Shown here: positions 1-5,543 of the stretch, piece by piece
Layout of the letters: every line of letters starts with the position of its first letter
Position numbering within the stretch: the stretch's first letter is position 1
Origin: DASVDK01 sp036381125 [NCBI: Thermodesulfobacteriota bacterium]
GTDB lineage: Bacteria > DASVDK01
DNA: 6,959 bases
Direction of reading: 5' to 3'
Assembly: GCA_036381125.1 (NCBI GenBank)
Contig: DASVDK010000207.1
Span: forward strand, 1-6,959
The notes under the pieces: generated by a model
What the model was told of the DNA's origin: nothing
Databases searched by the model: none
The model's input: the letters and a program-made list of their open reading frames with translations, nothing else
Made by a program: the position numbers and the translations under genes

Positions 1-122
1 CAATCGATCCGACGCAGAACCGTGAGCGGAAGGATCACGTCCTGGTACTTGCCACGCCTGAAGGTATCGCGGATGAGATCTGCGACGCCCCAGATGAAGC
101 TGACGATCTCGCTGTGGTTCAC
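1..122 (-). CDS. hsdM: Type I restriction-modification DNA methyltransferase subunit M, N-terminus (partial)
   Basis: Only the first 40 codons are inside the window; the gene continues to the left of base 1. The visible peptide starts VNHSEIVSFIWGVADLI and ends in ILPLTVLRRID. This is the typical opening of the HsdM N-terminal helical domain (family pattern: I-x-F-I-W-x-x-A-D-L-L-R ... Y-x-x-V-I-L-P-x-T-V-L-R-R-x-D). In the family this subunit carries the N6-adenine methylase domain and assembles with HsdS, which sets the target sequence, to methylate the host DNA. The methylase motifs (DPPF/NPPF) lie outside the window and cannot be checked. The GTG start at 122-120 is chosen because AGGGAG lies 11 bases upstream and no ATG or other good start occurs in frame between the preceding stop and this point. 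It is read in the same direction as the Mrr-like gene, 53 bases downstream of its stop, and is probably co-transcribed with it. It could instead be a fused type IIG/ISP-like enzyme; the fragment cannot tell. Confidence 0.85.
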   Translation of the reverse strand, partial: MNHSEIVSFIWGVADLIRDTFRRGKYQDVILPLTVLRRID

Positions 123-133
123 CGATTGAGAGT

Positions 134-139
134 CTCCCT
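134..139 (-). promoter_or_regulatory. Ribosome binding site of hsdM
   Basis: AGGGAG on the minus strand, 11 bases before the GTG codon. It supports GTG as the start in the absence of an in-frame ATG. Confidence 0.5.
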
Positions 140-175
140 GATCGCTCGCGCTCCGTGGATCGTGAGTGACGAGCC

Positions 176-1180
176 CTAACGGCCGTGCTCGGTCGTCCGT
201 CCCGACACGCCGCCGGCGCGCGAGAGTCCGTGCTCCACGATCAGCGTGGCGAGCTGAAGTCCGTCCACGAGTTCGATCTTGATGCCCTTGTCCTCGTAGT
301 ACTCGGCGGCCCTCTGGACGGCGCTGTCGGCGATCGTTCCTGACGTTACGACCTTGCCAAGTTCCGCGGACTCGGCCTCGATGCCCTTGATGAGCTGGTC
401 CACGACGTCGGCTCCGACCGGGGGCTCCGGCCGATAGTGCTTCGCCTGGACCGCAACGCGCAGGCGGAAGGCGCCGGCGACGCGGAACGTCGCCAGAAGG
501 TCTGCTCCCTTGTCCTGAGCCCGTGGGATGATTCGCACCTCCTCGGCACCGAGCCCCTCGAGGACCCGCTTCAGAAGGCTCTCGAACCCGAAGTCGTTGA
601 GCCGCCCGGACCGGATCTCCTGGAGAGCTTCGCGGACGAGTCGATCATGCAGGTCCGTGTCGAACGTGGGCGCTTTGCTGCCAAGCGCGAGGGCAAGGCA
701 GTCCTTGATCTCCTCGAGAACGTCGGTGGCCCACGCGCACGTGCCCTGGATCTTCATACGGGACTGCAGGCTCGACCTGGCCAGTCCTCTCGGGATCGGC
801 CGCTTGTCGTTCAGCCACTTCACCTTGCGGCGAAAGGCCGTGTCGTCGTCGACCAGGTTCGGGTCATGCGTCGCGGGACTAGTGACTTCGGCGACGTAGA
901 ACTCCGCCCCGTAGGGGATGACGACGAGGTCACCCGGCTTCATCTCGCGAATGAAGCGCCACAGATGACCGGCGGCGTTCCCGGCCTTCCGGGGATTGCG
1001 CTCCGTGCGGTAGTACCGTTTGCGGACAACATCCCTGAAGGCTTCCCACTCCAGGCTGGGATCCAGCAGTTCCGCCGCTTCGGACCAGCCGATGATGATC
1101 TGGTCGGACCGGAGGGCGTCCTGCATTCGATCCTCTCGGCCTGGCGCTATCCGGAGGATGAACGCCTCCTGCGAAGACAT
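176..1180 (-). CDS. Mrr-type restriction endonuclease with PUA/EVE-like N-terminal domain
   Basis: 334-residue predicted cytoplasmic DNA endonuclease. The C-terminal half matches the Mrr_cat fold of the PD-(D/E)xK superfamily: the FE motif at 199-200 opens the domain, the acidic residue is D227 in KGADLL, and the QxK element is Q245-A-K247 in VQAKHY. A conserved-looking tail (VVTSGTIADSAVQRA, about 278-291) follows. The N-terminal half (about 6-150) has HLWRFIREMKPGDLVVIPY at 72-90, then YVAEVTS, RRKVKWL (117-123) and PIPR (128-131). This pattern is recurrent in front of Mrr domains and resembles PUA/EVE folds, which can sense modified bases. A modification-dependent (type IV-like) enzyme, or a nuclease working with the neighbouring methylase, are both possible inferences. 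The ATG at 1180 is preferred because it gives MSSQEAFILRI; an upstream in-frame TTG at 1216 would add 12 residues. Neither start has a strong Shine-Dalgarno. It is the first gene of a likely operon with hsdM. Confidence 0.85.
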   Translation of the reverse strand: MSSQEAFILRIAPGREDRMQDALRSDQIIIGWSEAAELLDPSLEWEAFRDVVRKRYYRTERNPRKAGNAAGHLWRFIREMKPGDLVVIPYGAEFYVAEVTSPATHDPNLVDDDTAFRRKVKWLNDKRPIPRGLARSSLQSRMKIQGTCAWATDVLEEIKDCLALALGSKAPTFDTDLHDRLVREALQEIRSGRLNDFGFESLLKRVLEGLGAEEVRIIPRAQDKGADLLATFRVAGAFRLRVAVQAKHYRPEPPVGADVVDQLIKGIEAESAELGKVVTSGTIADSAVQRAAEYYEDKGIKIELVDGLQLATLIVEHGLSRAGGVSGRTTEHGR

Positions 1181-1293
1181 GGAAACGCTCTGTGCACGAT
1201 GGAACCCCCAGACCAACAGGCGGCGCGGCTGCCCCGACGAACCAGGCGGACTTCTCGACGCCAGTCACCTGGGCTCTCGCTGCCCCGTGATGG

Positions 1294-1322
1294 ATCCTAT
1301 CGGTCTTGCTCGGCCTTGGCAA
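1294..1322 (-). promoter_or_regulatory. Sigma70-like promoter of the mrr-hsdM operon
   Basis: On the minus strand TTGCCA (1322-1317; five of six bases match the -35 consensus) is separated by exactly 17 bases from TAGGAT (1299-1294; a good -10). Transcription would begin near 1287, leaving a leader of about 107 bases before the ATG at 1180. No other gene in this direction needs it. The leader is long enough to hold regulation, but I see no clear attenuator in it. Confidence 0.55.
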
Positions 1323-1429
1323 TCGCTTCCATAGGCCAGGATCGCTCTGTGGGAGTGCTGCCGGGCTTGTCAACCGCCGGGAACTCGATCTGGGTGCCCG
1401 TGCGTGTGACGGCGGCTGCCCGGCCGAGG

Positions 1430-1478
1430 TCCAACTCGGTCCGAACCGAGTTGGAGGCGCCGGCTGACGCCCGGCGCC
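1430..1478. repeat. Two back-to-back perfect hairpins
   Basis: The first hairpin pairs TCCAACTCGGT (1430-1440) with ACCGAGTTGGA (1445-1455): an 11-bp perfect stem with a 4-base loop. The second starts at the next base and pairs GGCGCCGG (1456-1463) with CCGGCGCC (1471-1478): an 8-bp perfect stem with a 7-base loop. Neither is followed by a T-run on either strand, so a classical intrinsic terminator is not well supported. Alternatives are a REP/BIME-like element, a protein-binding palindrome, or a structured small RNA. Confidence 0.7.
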
Positions 1479-1585
1479 GTCGGTTCGTCACGGGCGCCAG
1501 CGGCCGGCGGCAGGGGTCTGCCTACGAGGTCCCCCGGAACGCGACGGCCGGTGGACGCCGGGACGCGCGAGGCTGGACGGCGCGG

Positions 1586-1635
1586 CCTGGAAAACGGAAA
1601 GGCCTGACCCCCTGGAAAATGGAAAGGCCTGACCC
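1586..1635. repeat. Tandem 25-base direct repeat (two copies)
   Basis: Copies at 1586-1610 and 1611-1635 are head-to-tail with no spacer and differ at one base (C at 1595, T at 1620). Each starts CCTGGAAAA and contains GGAAAGGCCTGACCC. The minus strand reads GGGGTCAGGCCTTTCC. Similar GGGGTCAGG-type sequences are, from memory, scattered in genomes carrying REP-associated Y1 transposases (RAYTs); this link is inference and no transposase is in the window. The right end of the second copy overlaps the possible -35 element of the MFS gene. Confidence 0.8.
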
Positions 1636-1656
1636 CCGGGTGGGCTGCGGTATGCT
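1629..1656 (+). promoter_or_regulatory. Promoter of the MFS gene, probably giving a leaderless mRNA
   Basis: TATGCT (1651-1656) is a TAnnnT -10 box. CTGACC (1629-1634, four of six matches to TTGACA) lies 16 bases upstream, inside the second copy of the 25-base repeat. Initiation seven to eight bases after the -10 box would fall at the ATG at 1664, and there is no Shine-Dalgarno before that ATG. Confidence 0.45.
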
Positions 1657-1663
1657 CGGCCCC

Positions 1664-3220
1664 ATGCCGCGAGCCGTACCGGCGCTCCTCGCGCCGCTCC
1701 AACACGCCGACTTCCGCCGGCTCTGGCTCGGCACCATGATCTCCCACGCGGGCGACTGGATGGACACCGTTGCCCTCTCGTGGCTCGTGCTGGCCGTGGC
1801 CGGCACGCCGGTGGCGCTGGGCTGGCTCGCGCTGGCCCGCGGCGGGCCGATCCTCCTCTTCACGCTCGTGGGCGGCGCGGTGGCGGACCGCGTCGACCGC
1901 CGGCGGCTGGTGGTCGCCACGCAGGTGGCCGGCCTGGTGCTGGCGCTGCTGCTCGGCAGCCTCGCCGTCGCGGGGTGGACGCCCCTCTGGCTCGTGCTGG
2001 CCGTGGCGGCCGGTCGCGGCGTGGCGATGTCGTTCAACATCCCGGCGCGACAGTCGCTGGTGCCGGCCCTGGTCCCCCGGGAGGTGCTGGCGCCGGCGAT
2101 CGCCCTCAACTCGGCGACCTTCAACACGATGCGCGCCTTCGGCCCGGCGGCGGGCGGGCTCCTGGTGGCGGCGGCCGGCCCGGGGGTCGCCTTCCTGGCG
2201 AACGCGGCCTCCTACGTGCCGGCAATCGTCGCCACGCTCGCCATCACGACCTCCGGGCGCGTGGCCGCGGGGACGGTCCCGGGCCGCAGCCTCGCGGCCG
2301 AGATCACGCAGGGTCTCGTGCACGTGGCGCGCACGCCGGCCCTGCGCGCGCCGCTCGCCCTCGTCATCCTCCCGATGGTGCTGGGGCAGCCGTACATCTC
2401 GCTGCTCGCGGTCTTCGCCCGCGACGTGCTGGCCGCCGGCCCGGCGGGCTACGGCTTCCTCGTCGCCGCCTCGGCGCTCGGCTCCATCGTGGGGGCGCTC
2501 TACGTCGGCCACCGGGCCGACGCGCCGCGCGACCTCTGGCAGGTCCGCGCCATCCTGCTGCACGCGGTCTCGCTCGTCCTCTTCGCCGCCTCGGGGGTCT
2601 ACGCGCTCTCGCTCGTGCTCGTGGTACTGGTCGGCGCCACGTCGACCGCCGCGATCGCCATCGCGGTGACCCGCCTGCAGGAGTCGGCCGACGACGCCAT
2701 GCGGGGCCGGGTGATGAGCGTCTTCTTCCTGAACCGGGGCCTGGTCCCGCTCGGCACGATGGTCGGCGCCGCGGGCGCCGCGGCGGTCGGGGCGCCGCTG
2801 GCGCTGGCCGCGATGGCCGCGCTGATGGGGGCGCTGGTGCTACCGGTTCGACGAGCGGCCGGGTCTGGCGTACGCGACGAGGGAGAGGACGGTCACCAGG
2901 AGGGCGGCGGCGAGGACCAGTCCGGGCGGAAGGTCGCCGTAGAGGACCGGCTCGAGCATCCGGGCGAGGAAGCCGCGGTCGTCGACGGGCTGGCCGGCCA
3001 GGCGGCGGAAGTGGTCCTCGACGTAGGTGAGCGGGCAGACCCAACGGAAGGCGGCCACGGCCACCGCGTAGGCCAGCGCGGCCAGGTGGGGCCGGCGCAG
3101 CCACGGCCGGCCCCGGGCGACGAGGGCGCCGAAGGCGACGAAGACGAGGAACGCGGCGTGCGCCACGAGCGCCAGGTCGGCGAGGGCCGCGTAGAGCGTC
3201 GTCATCGCGAAGGATCGTAG
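1664..3220 (+). CDS. MFS transporter, MFS_3/EntS-like exporter; C-terminus extended by missing stop
   Basis: Inner-membrane major facilitator, probably a drug or metabolite exporter of the MFS_3 (EntS-like) branch; the substrate cannot be read from sequence. It opens with HADFRRLWLGTMISHAGDW, typical of the branch. The TM2-TM3 loop holds motif A as GGAVADRVDRRR (70-81). The branch signature FNIPARQSLVPALV (124-137) is followed by MRAFGPAAGG and FLANAASY (178-184). Hydrophobic segments continue to about residue 395 (LMGALVLP), giving the usual length of about 400 residues. The frame does not stop there: it stays open to a TAG at 3218-3220, adding some 120 charged residues rich in E, G, D and R that are exactly antisense to the DUF2784 gene. 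That tail looks like an antisense shadow, so the original stop was probably lost or a sequence error exists near 2840-2880. The ATG at 1664 is preferred; another lies at 1652 inside the -10 box. Confidence 0.82.
   Translation: MPRAVPALLAPLQHADFRRLWLGTMISHAGDWMDTVALSWLVLAVAGTPVALGWLALARGGPILLFTLVGGAVADRVDRRRLVVATQVAGLVLALLLGSLAVAGWTPLWLVLAVAAGRGVAMSFNIPARQSLVPALVPREVLAPAIALNSATFNTMRAFGPAAGGLLVAAAGPGVAFLANAASYVPAIVATLAITTSGRVAAGTVPGRSLAAEITQGLVHVARTPALRAPLALVILPMVLGQPYISLLAVFARDVLAAGPAGYGFLVAASALGSIVGALYVGHRADAPRDLWQVRAILLHAVSLVLFAASGVYALSLVLVVLVGATSTAAIAIAVTRLQESADDAMRGRVMSVFFLNRGLVPLGTMVGAAGAAAVGAPLALAAMAALMGALVLPVRRAAGSGVRDEGEDGHQEGGGEDQSGRKVAVEDRLEHPGEEAAVVDGLAGQAAEVVLDVGERADPTEGGHGHRVGQRGQVGPAQPRPAPGDEGAEGDEDEERGVRHERQVGEGRVERRHREGS
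2840..3205 (-). CDS. DUF2784 family small membrane protein
   Basis: 121 residues, the usual size of the DUF2784 family, whose function is not known. It begins with a hydrophobic helix (LYAALADLALVAHAAFLVFV, 4-23). The family hallmark WVCPLTYVEDHFRRLAGQ is at 55-72, with C57, P58, L59, T60 and E63. A conserved-type GFLARMLEPVLYGDLPPG segment and a last helix (96-112) come before a short basic tail. Three to four membrane segments are expected. It lies wholly antisense to the extended 3' part of the MFS frame and starts 32 bases from the divergent alsS-like gene. The ATG at 3205 is the only sensible start: there is no Shine-Dalgarno, but TACGAT lies eight bases upstream, which suggests a leaderless message. 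The family match makes it more credible as a protein than the MFS tail on the opposite strand. Confidence 0.85.
   Translation of the reverse strand: MTTLYAALADLALVAHAAFLVFVAFGALVARGRPWLRRPHLAALAYAVAVAAFRWVCPLTYVEDHFRRLAGQPVDDRGFLARMLEPVLYGDLPPGLVLAAALLVTVLSLVAYARPGRSSNR
3214..3219 (-). promoter_or_regulatory. -10 box of the DUF2784 gene (leaderless start)
   Basis: TACGAT on the minus strand, followed by eight bases and then the ATG at 3205. The start point would be at or next to the first base of the ATG. No convincing -35 element is seen; it would lie around the first codons of the divergent gene. Confidence 0.45.
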
Positions 3221-3225
3221 CGCGG

Positions 3226-3231
3226 TACACT
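3226..3231 (+). promoter_or_regulatory. -10 box of the alsS-like gene (leaderless start)
   Basis: TACACT ends six bases before the ATG at 3238, so initiation about seven bases downstream falls on the ATG. CGGCGG before the ATG is not a Shine-Dalgarno. A -35 element is not clear; it would lie at the start of the DUF2784 coding sequence. Confidence 0.5.
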
Positions 3232-3237
3232 CGGCGG

Positions 3238-4860
3238 ATGGCGACGGTTGCCGAGGTCGTCGTGCGCTGCCTGGAGCAGGAAGGGGTCGAGTACGTCTTC
3301 GGCGTGCCGGGCGAGGAGAACCTCGACCTGGTCGACGCGCTCGCCGCCTCCCGGATCCGGCTGATCCTGACGCGACACGAGCAGGGCGCGGCCTTCATGG
3401 CGGACGTCTACGGCCGCCTCACCGGCCGCGCCGGCGTCTGCCTCGCCACGCTCGGCCCGGGCGCGACGAACCTCGTCACGGGCGTGGCCGACGCCAACAT
3501 GGACCACGCGCCCCTCGTGGCGATCACGGGGCAGGCGTCGCTCGACCGGATGCACAAGGAGAGCCACCAGTACCTGGACCTGGTGACGCTCTTCCACCCG
3601 ATCACGAAGTGGAACGCCCAGATCCGGACGCCGGTCATGACGACCGAGGCGATCCGGAAGGCGTTCAAGCTCGCGCAGACCGAGCGGCCCGGCGCCACGC
3701 ACGTGGACCTCCCCGAGGACGTGGCGAGGACGGCGGTGGAGCCGGGGGACGATCGCCCGCTGTTCGTCCAGTACCCGGTCCTGCCGGAGCCGACCCCGGC
3801 GCAGGTCGCGCGCGCGGCCCGCGTCCTCGACGACGCGAAGCGCCCGCTCGTCCTGGCCGGCCACGGCGTCGCGCGGGGCCGGGCGTCGGACGCGCTCCGC
3901 CGCTTCGCGGAGCGGACCGGCATCCCGGTCGTGACCACCTTCATGGGCAAGGGGACCCTCCCCGCCTCGCACCCGCTGCACGTCGGCGCCATCGGCATCC
4001 CGGGAGACGACTACATCGCCGGGGCGCTCGCCGAGGAGGCCGACCTCGTCGTCGCGGTCGGCTACGACCTGGTCGAGATCGCGCCGTCCCGGTGGAACCC
4101 GCGGCGCAACCAGACGATCCTGCACGTGAACGCCATGCCGGCCGAGGTGGACGCCGACTACATCGTGGCGGTGGGGCTCGCCGGCGACATCACCCGGGCG
4201 CTCGACGAGCTGGGGGCGGCGGTCCGGCCGCGCGCGGCAGGCGCGTTCGACGCCCTCGTCGCGCGAGCGCGCGCCGAGCTGGGCGAGGAGGCCGACGACC
4301 CCGCCTTCCCCATGAAGCCGGCGCGCGTCGTGGCCGACCTGCGCCGCGCCCTCGGGCCCGACGACATCGTCGTGTCCGACGTCGGCGTCCACAAGCTCTG
4401 GCTCGGCCGCCGCTACCCCTGCGAGCGTCCCAACACCTGCATCATCTCGAACGGCTTCGCCGCCATGGGGATCGCGGTGCCGGGCGCGGTGGTCGCGAAG
4501 CTCGCCCTGCCGGAGCGCACCGTCGTCGCGGCCACCGGCGACGGCGGCTTCCTCATGAACTCCCAGGAGCTGGAGACGGCGATGCGGATCGGCGCGCCGA
4601 TCGTCGTCGTCGTCTTCGACGACCGGACCTTCGGCCTGATCAGGTACAAGCAGGAGCGGCAGTTCGGCCGCAGCGCCGCGGTCGACTTCTCGAACCCGGA
4701 CTTCGTCCGCTACGCGGAGAGCTTCGGCGCGAAGGGCTACCGGGTCGAGTCCGCGGACGCGCTCCTGCCGACCCTGCGCGAGGCGATCGCGAGCCGGACC
4801 GTGGCCGTCGTCGCCTGCCCGGTCGACTACCGGTACAACGCGACCCTCGCGCGCCCCTAG
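3238..4860 (+). CDS. alsS: ThDP-dependent acetolactate synthase, catabolic AlsS/BudB type
   Basis: 540 residues, full length for the family. The family condenses two pyruvates to 2-acetolactate and CO2 using thiamine diphosphate and Mg2+ in the cytoplasm. The pyrimidine-binding domain (1-170) has VFGVPGEENLD (20-30), catalytic Glu48 in TRHEQGAAFMA, and LGPGATNLVTG (72-82). The central domain (about 185-330) carries GYDLVEIAPSRWNP (275-288), which matches the GYDPIEYDPxxWN stretch of catabolic AlsS rather than the RFDDR element of the FAD-binding biosynthetic enzymes. The C-terminal domain holds the GDG motif with D435, and D462 in FDDRTFG 27 residues later; this equals the spacing of the two metal-ligand aspartates in Klebsiella BudB. 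No acetolactate decarboxylase (alsD) or small subunit (ilvN) is next to it, so it may make acetolactate for another use or act on other 2-oxoacids. It is probably leaderless and monocistronic. The ThDP-enzyme call is near certain; the exact substrate is less so. Confidence 0.85.
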   Translation: MATVAEVVVRCLEQEGVEYVFGVPGEENLDLVDALAASRIRLILTRHEQGAAFMADVYGRLTGRAGVCLATLGPGATNLVTGVADANMDHAPLVAITGQASLDRMHKESHQYLDLVTLFHPITKWNAQIRTPVMTTEAIRKAFKLAQTERPGATHVDLPEDVARTAVEPGDDRPLFVQYPVLPEPTPAQVARAARVLDDAKRPLVLAGHGVARGRASDALRRFAERTGIPVVTTFMGKGTLPASHPLHVGAIGIPGDDYIAGALAEEADLVVAVGYDLVEIAPSRWNPRRNQTILHVNAMPAEVDADYIVAVGLAGDITRALDELGAAVRPRAAGAFDALVARARAELGEEADDPAFPMKPARVVADLRRALGPDDIVVSDVGVHKLWLGRRYPCERPNTCIISNGFAAMGIAVPGAVVAKLALPERTVVAATGDGGFLMNSQELETAMRIGAPIVVVVFDDRTFGLIRYKQERQFGRSAAVDFSNPDFVRYAESFGAKGYRVESADALLPTLREAIASRTVAVVACPVDYRYNATLARP

Positions 4861-4872
4861 CACCGGAGCGGG

Positions 4873-4887
4873 CACGCGGGCTGCGTG
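4873..4887 (+). terminator. Possible weak terminator hairpin after alsS
   Basis: CACGC (4873-4877) pairs with GCGTG (4883-4887) around a 5-base loop, 13 bases after the alsS stop. There is no T-run, so factor-independent termination is doubtful. Confidence 0.2.
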
Positions 4888-5032
4888 AGCGGCCCGGACT
4901 TCCTGAGGGGTTGCCTCTCCGGTCAGCCCTGGCATGGGCCTCCCGCCTGCGGCACCCCGCTCACGCGGCGTCCCCGCCTCGGCTCGCGGCCCTCGGCCCT
5001 CTACCGGCTCTGCCCGCTTCGTCGGCGGACGC

Positions 5033-5047
5033 CCGGGCGGAGCCCGG
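5033..5047 (-). terminator. Possible terminator hairpin after the 155-residue membrane protein gene
   Basis: CCGGGC (5033-5038) pairs perfectly with GCCCGG (5042-5047) around a 3-base loop. It lies about 20 bases downstream of the stop of the minus-strand gene at 5066, between two convergent genes. No T-run follows on the minus strand, which makes it a weak candidate. Confidence 0.25.
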
Positions 5048-5065
5048 AACGCCGGCAGCGCAACC

Positions 5066-5533
5066 TCAGCCGAACAGCGCCTCCGGCTCCCGGATCCGCT
5101 CCCGCGCCAGCGCGGTCGCCACGCCGTACACCGCGTGCGCCGAGACCATCGTCGCAGTGGTCGCCGGGCTCTCCTCGCCGTCCGGACCGTCGTAGATCCC
5201 GAGCGCGGGCAGGATGCCCAGGTAGCTCCCCGCCCACACGAGGCCGCCGAAGACGAGCCCGGCGGGTACCGGCGAGGCCGGCGGGCGTCCGGAGGCGAGC
5301 GCGTAGAGGGCTCCGCACACCGCGCCGTAGCCGACGTGCGCGGCCACCCACGACGCCTCGAAGGCGGGCCCTGACAGCACGCGGTCGGTCCCGGACTGCC
5401 GGGCGATCCGCTCGGTGATCCGACGGGGCGGCGTGGACTCCATGAACCCGGCCGTGCGCGCGATGACCAGCAGGGCCGACATCGCCGCCGTGCCGATCAC
5501 ACCGGCCACTCCGCCGAGCAGCAGTGTCCCCAT
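5066..5533 (-). CDS. Small integral membrane protein of unknown function (DUF1440/YagU-like appearance)
   Basis: 155 residues with about four hydrophobic segments (roughly 2-25, 60-80, 90-113 and 126-143). The first is Gly/Ala-rich (GGVAGVIGTAAMSALL). It is followed by a polar loop with ESTPPRRITERIARQSG (32-48), whose PPRxIT element recalls YagU/DUF1440-type proteins; the resemblance is by eye only. A Gly/His-containing helix (AAHVGYGAVCGALYAL) and SAHAVYGVATAL (131-142) repeat a similar H-x-x-Y-G pattern. The ATG at 5533 is chosen over longer options because GGAGGT sits four bases upstream and the hydrophobic helix begins at once; the upstream in-frame ATG at 5614 would add a polar, low-complexity leader. 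It is divergent to the PRC-barrel gene with 242 bases between the starts, and convergent with alsS. I assign no function. Confidence 0.75.
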   Translation of the reverse strand: MGTLLLGGVAGVIGTAAMSALLVIARTAGFMESTPPRRITERIARQSGTDRVLSGPAFEASWVAAHVGYGAVCGALYALASGRPPASPVPAGLVFGGLVWAGSYLGILPALGIYDGPDGEESPATTATMVSAHAVYGVATALARERIREPEALFG

Positions 5534-5537
5534 AGAC

Positions 5538-5543
5538 ACCTCC
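5538..5543 (-). promoter_or_regulatory. Shine-Dalgarno that sets the start of the membrane protein gene
   Basis: GGAGGT on the minus strand, four bases before the ATG at 5533. It is a strong site that decides between this start and the longer frame beginning at 5614. Confidence 0.75.

Larger units (their letters stand above)
1181..1663. other. Intergenic junction between the R-M operon and the MFS gene
   Basis: About 480 bases with no convincing coding region. Open frames cross it on both strands, but none shows a recognisable domain, a start with a ribosome site, or an ending that makes sense. On the minus strand it carries the promoter and leader of the Mrr-like gene. It then holds two adjacent hairpins, a GC-rich stretch without visible order (about 1480-1585) and a 25-base tandem repeat just before the MFS promoter. 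Base composition also changes across it: the left side is clearly less GC-rich than the right. It is a plausible boundary of an acquired defence segment, but no att-type direct repeat, tRNA or integrase is visible. Confidence 0.5.

Noticed and set aside
930-1373. Minus-strand frame overlapping the 5' half of the Mrr-like gene and its leader
   Set aside because: It shares the region with the recognisable PUA/EVE-like domain in another frame and has no family pattern itself.
1297-1491. 64-residue minus-strand frame across the hairpins
   Set aside because: No ribosome site or recognisable motif, and it would end inside the mrr promoter; low support.
437-1663. Very long plus-strand open frame joined to the front of the MFS gene
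   Set aside because: It is antisense to the Mrr-like gene, has no domain, and the true MFS start at 1664 has its own promoter; it is open because of high GC.
4434-4626. DD instead of NN in the ThDP motif of the AlsS-like enzyme as a defect
   Set aside because: AlsS/BudB enzymes also use an Asp as the second metal ligand at the same 27-residue spacing from the GDG aspartate, so this is normal for the branch.
3202-4935. 577-residue minus-strand open frame opposite alsS
   Set aside because: Its composition (R, D, G, V, H rich, no hydrophobic core) is that of an antisense shadow of a GC-rich gene; the plus strand encodes a clear ThDP enzyme.
3609-5195. 528-residue plus-strand frame overlapping alsS
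   Set aside because: Arg/Gly/Pro-rich low-complexity shadow in an alternative frame.
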